This document shows positions 61,241 to 64,000 of a stretch of DNA of 64,000 nt, piece after piece; the first letter of the stretch is position 1, and the number at the start of each line of letters is the position of its first letter. The DNA lies in contig NZ_JAXCHP010000001.1 of assembly GCF_035984545.1 (NCBI RefSeq), positions 2,852,001-2,916,000 on the forward strand. Reading direction: 5' to 3'. Source of the DNA: Cryobacterium sp. GrIS_2_6. Lineage in GTDB: Bacteria; Actinomycetota; Actinomycetes; Actinomycetales; Microbacteriaceae. Both the position numbers and the translations under genes were made by a program. Under the pieces are notes generated by a model. The model ran no database searches. It was not told where the DNA came from and was given only the letters and a program-made list of their open reading frames with translations.

Positions 61241-62179
61241 CTACCTGTGGATCACCGTCCCGCTCTGACCCTTCATAGCGAGCGGGGCGTTCTTGAGCGA
61301 GCAGATCACCGCGGTCCGCCCGGGGCCGCTAGCCACGAAATTGATCGCGGCCTGGACCTTAGGAGCCATTGAGCCAGCGCCGAACTGTCCGTCGTCCAGG
61401 TAGCGCCGCGCTTCGGCAAGGTCGAGCTTTTCCAGGTCGCGCTGCTGGGGCGTGCCGAAGCCGATTGCGACCCGGTCCACGGCCGTGAGGATGAAGAAAA
61501 CGTCCGCCCCGACTACTTCGGCGAGCTTCGCCGAGGCGAAGTCCTTGTCGATGACGGCCGGAACACCGTGCAGCTCGCCCGCCTTGTCCCGGGCCACGGG
61601 GATGCCACCCCCGCCGCACGCGACCACGATGAACTCGTGATCGAGCAGGTTGAGGATCGAATCACGCTCAACGATGTCTACCGGGCGCGGTGACGCGACG
61701 ACGGTCCGCCACCCTCGCCCGGAATCCTCGGCCATGACAAGACCTGGCCGCCCGGCCATCAGTGCCCGTGCATCGGCCTCGTCATAGAAGCCGCCGATCG
61801 GTTTGGTCGGATGCGCGAATGCGGGGTCGTCGGCGGCCACCTCCACCTGTGTCACGACGGAGGCGACGTGCCAGGGCATGCCGACCCGCCGGAGCTCCTT
61901 CGCGATCCCCTGTTGCAGGTGATACCCGATGTACCCCTGGCTCATCGCGGTGCACTCGGCCAGGTCCATAGGGGTCACCCGGTCGGTGTGTTGCGATGCG
62001 ATCTCGAATGCGAGGCTGATAGCCCCGACCTGCGGGCCGTTGCCGTGAGACACGATGATTTCGTGCCCCTGGGCGATTAGACCGACGAGCGAGGGAGTGG
62101 CCTCGTCGATGCAGGCGCGCTGCTCCGTTGCGGTGCTGCCCAGGGCGTTTCCGCCCAGGGCGATCACGATGCGTGACAT
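61241..62179 (-). CDS. arcC: carbamate kinase
   Basis: 312-aa kinase transferring phosphate from carbamoyl phosphate to ADP, the ATP-yielding last step of agmatine or arginine fermentation. Diagnostic segments: MSRIVIALGGNALG, IIVSHGNGPQVG, ECTAMSQGYIGYHLQQ, VVACGGGGIPV, AVIDKDFASAKLA and GSMAPKVQAAINFV. AGAGG precedes ATG 62179. It is 9 nt downstream of the putrescine carbamoyltransferase gene. Confidence 0.97.
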   Translation of the reverse strand: MSRIVIALGGNALGSTATEQRACIDEATPSLVGLIAQGHEIIVSHGNGPQVGAISLAFEIASQHTDRVTPMDLAECTAMSQGYIGYHLQQGIAKELRRVGMPWHVASVVTQVEVAADDPAFAHPTKPIGGFYDEADARALMAGRPGLVMAEDSGRGWRTVVASPRPVDIVERDSILNLLDHEFIVVACGGGGIPVARDKAGELHGVPAVIDKDFASAKLAEVVGADVFFILTAVDRVAIGFGTPQQRDLEKLDLAEARRYLDDGQFGAGSMAPKVQAAINFVASGPGRTAVICSLKNAPLAMKGQSGTVIHR

Positions 62180-62188
62180 GTCGGACCT

Positions 62189-63199
62189 CTACAGAATTTC
62201 GGCGAGCAGGGTCCCGAGCTCTGCCTTCGCAGCGTCGACCTTGATCGAGTTCGCAACCTCGGGACGTAGGAAGTACACGAGCAGCGCGCGCTGTGCCGTA
62301 AGTCGGTTGCCCGCCTCGTCGAAGGCCAGCGAGACTTCCGAGTCGAGGACCCCATCGGTGACCTCTTCACCGCGGGTGGCGGGCAGGCAGTGCATGAATT
62401 TCGCGTCCGGCTCGGCCAAGGCCATGAGCTCGGGGTTCACCTGGTACTTCGGCATGAAGGCGGCCAGGCGCGCCTCCTCGCCCAGCTCGGCCTCGTAGTC
62501 GCCGTACCAGACGTCGGTATAGACGAAGTCTGCGCCAGCCAAAGCCTTCGAAGCATCGTCGGTCACGACGATACTGCCACCCGACACGACGGCGTTCTGG
62601 CGACCGATCGCCTGCATCTCTTCGCGGAGCTGGAAGGCCTTCGGACCGAACTGAACGAACTGCATGCCCATCTTCGTGGTGATCATCATCAGGGAGGCGC
62701 AGACCTGGGTGGCGTCGCCGACGAAGACGACCTTGCAATCCTCGAGGCGCTTGCCCTTCGGCAAGTGCTCGACCATCGTAATGAGATCGCCGATCTCCTG
62801 CGTTGGGTGGTTGTAGTCGGACATGCCGTTGAGCACGGGGATCGTCGAGTACTTCGCGAGTTCCACGACCGTCGCGTGCCGCGCGACCCGCGCCATAACG
62901 ACGTCCACCAATCGGGACAGCACGCGGGCGGTGTCCTCGATCGACTCGTGCCCACCGAGCTGGATCTGGCCAGGCGCTAGGTACTGGGCGTGTCCGCCAA
63001 GCTGTGACATCGCGGTCTGGAACGAGACCCGGGTCCGGGTAGAGGACTGCTCGAAGATCATCCCGAGAGTGCGGCCGTGCAACAGCGGGGGGAAGTAGCC
63101 CACCGCGACACACCGCTTGAGGGCGAGGCCGAGATGGACGATATCGAGCACCTCGTCTTTGGTGAGGTCCTGGGTATCGATGAAGTTACGTGCGGTCAT
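62189..63199 (-). CDS. ptcA: putrescine carbamoyltransferase
   Basis: 336-aa carbamoyltransferase cleaving carbamoylputrescine to putrescine and carbamoyl phosphate. The carbamoyl phosphate loop is [61 protein letters not shown], and [14 protein letters not shown] are much closer to enterococcal PTCase than to ornithine carbamoyltransferase. ATG 63199 with AAAGGAGA 7 nt upstream. Middle gene between aguA and arcC. Confidence 0.93.
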   Translation of the reverse strand: MTARNFIDTQDLTKDEVLDIVHLGLALKRCVAVGYFPPLLHGRTLGMIFEQSSTRTRVSFQTAMSQLGGHAQYLAPGQIQLGGHESIEDTARVLSRLVDVVMARVARHATVVELAKYSTIPVLNGMSDYNHPTQEIGDLITMVEHLPKGKRLEDCKVVFVGDATQVCASLMMITTKMGMQFVQFGPKAFQLREEMQAIGRQNAVVSGGSIVVTDDASKALAGADFVYTDVWYGDYEAELGEEARLAAFMPKYQVNPELMALAEPDAKFMHCLPATRGEEVTDGVLDSEVSLAFDEAGNRLTAQRALLVYFLRPEVANSIKVDAAKAELGTLLAEIL

Positions 63200-63358
63200 A
63201 ATGGTCTCCTTTGAAAGGGTCGACGCGGGGCTTGTTGGGCGCGTTTGAGGGCATGGCGAGGCACGGGCGGTCGCCAGCGAATGGGCGAGTCGTACCAAAG
63301 ATGCGGAAAAAGGGGGGAAAGTGGCGGTGCCCCGGTAGGGTCGGCCGCCGTCGGCCGA

Positions 63359-64000
63359 CTAGTCGCCGGAGGGCTGTTGCTGGGTGATGCAATGAACGTT
63401 GCCGCCGCCGAGCAGGATCTCCCGGCCTGGTACCGTGACGACCCGGCGCGGCGCGAACAGCTCGGTGTAGGCCGCGACCGCCGCGTCATCATGGGGATCA
63501 TCAAAGATCGGCAGCACGACGACGTCGTTGCCAATATATGAGTTCACGTAGGAGCCGGCCAGCCGATCACCGGCTCCGCGCGGCAGAGTGCCGGCGATCG
63601 AGTCGACTCCGCCGGACTCCTCGGCGGTGATGAAGATCGGACCGGGCTGGTGGAGTTTGACGACCTCGAGCGTGCGACCGCGGGCGTCCACGGCGTTTTC
63701 GAGGACCTCCAGCGCGGCCGCCGAACGGGCGTACTGCGGGTCTGTCCGGTCGTCTGTCCACGTCAGCATGACCTTGCCTGGCGCGACGAACCGGCAGAAG
63801 TTGTCCACGTGTCCGTTCGTCTCGTCGAGGTAGACCCCAAAAGGCAACCAGATGATGACGTCGACACCGAGATAACTATGCAGCAGCCTCTCGAGGTCTT
63901 CCTGGGTCAGGTCGGGGTTGCGCCCGGGCGACAGCAGGCACTCCTCCGTCACCAGGAGCGTTCCCTCGCCGTCGACATCGATCGATCCTCCTTCGAGCAC
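63359..64000 (-). CDS. aguA: agmatine deiminase, N-terminal part outside window
   Basis: C-terminal 213 residues of AguA, which converts agmatine to carbamoylputrescine and ammonia. Visible motifs: [21 protein letters not shown], the catalytic-site HVDNFCRFV and the nucleophile Cys in [13 protein letters not shown] near the C-terminus. The frame is open to the window end, so the first about 150 residues lie beyond 64000. It heads the aguA-ptcA-arcC operon. An agmatine/putrescine antiporter, common in such operons, is not in the window. Confidence 0.95.
   Translation of the reverse strand: MLEGGSIDVDGEGTLLVTEECLLSPGRNPDLTQEDLERLLHSYLGVDVIIWLPFGVYLDETNGHVDNFCRFVAPGKVMLTWTDDRTDPQYARSAAALEVLENAVDARGRTLEVVKLHQPGPIFITAEESGGVDSIAGTLPRGAGDRLAGSYVNSYIGNDVVVLPIFDDPHDDAAVAAYTELFAPRRVVTVPGREILLGGGNVHCITQQQPSGD

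Noticed and set aside
62189..63199. Ornithine carbamoyltransferase (argF/arcB)
   Set aside because: Sequence blocks such as [13 protein letters not shown] and VWYGDYEAE, and the aguA neighbour, fit putrescine carbamoyltransferase instead.

Overview
The window is high-GC DNA with short intergenic gaps, GGAGG-type ribosome sites, frequent GTG starts and ATGA stop/start overlaps. Together with DUF222/HNH endonuclease, MAB_1171c-type, EspR-like and Asp23-family genes, this points to an actinobacterium, most likely a Microbacteriaceae member (inference from gene content). No rRNA, tRNA or CRISPR array was seen. About sixty genes, a dozen gene relics, one apparently complete insertion sequence and several operator or terminator structures can be supported.

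0-30 kb is mostly chromosomal backbone. It holds a NarL-type response regulator (cut by the window edge), a potassium channel missing its first half, a transglutaminase, a PPOX flavoprotein, panD, two FKBP-like lipoproteins, a MinD/ParA-like ATPase, a PRC-barrel protein, an SLC13/ArsB-type permease, an acyl-CoA dehydrogenase with its TetR regulator and twin operators, a decayed HtrA protease, an orphan sulfonate-type binding protein, CorA, and a secreted polysaccharide deacetylase. A stress block follows: GlsB, an Asp23-CsbD single-frame fusion, an ECF sigma factor and two Asp23-like proteins. Next comes an HAD/EspR-like/MAB_1171c/ImmA-IrrE operon preceded by twin GACATGTC operators, then nrdD-nrdG for anaerobic dNTP synthesis.

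29.6-41.4 kb is a carbohydrate region. A GH105 unsaturated-uronyl hydrolase, an SDR, an RpiB/LacAB isomerase and an MHS permease form an operon opposite an AraC regulator; this fits DhuI/DhuD-type catabolism of unsaturated uronates. A GPH transporter downstream appears to have an internal deletion. A LacI regulator, an FGGY kinase and L-arabinose isomerase (araA) follow, with a perfect 16-bp palindrome in front of the kinase. 41.4-45.9 kb holds a TetR-DoxX pair, a GlxA-type regulator, an alpha/beta hydrolase and a membrane-anchored DJ-1 protein.

45.9-60.3 kb looks like an accessory island. It contains a peptidase M1 relic fused to an IS4-type transposase relic, an unknown divergent paralogue pair, broken DUF1003, IS256, CorA, integrase, AbiEi-like and resolvase genes, and an ISL3 element with recognisable terminal repeats. 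Inside this debris sits an intact block: a Tat-signal ferritin-like protein divergent from tatA-tatC with tatB opposite, and a CocE/NonD hydrolase with its TetR regulator. 60.3-64 kb carries a TetR regulator and an agmatine deiminase pathway (aguA, putrescine carbamoyltransferase, carbamate kinase) that makes ATP from agmatine; aguA runs off the window end.
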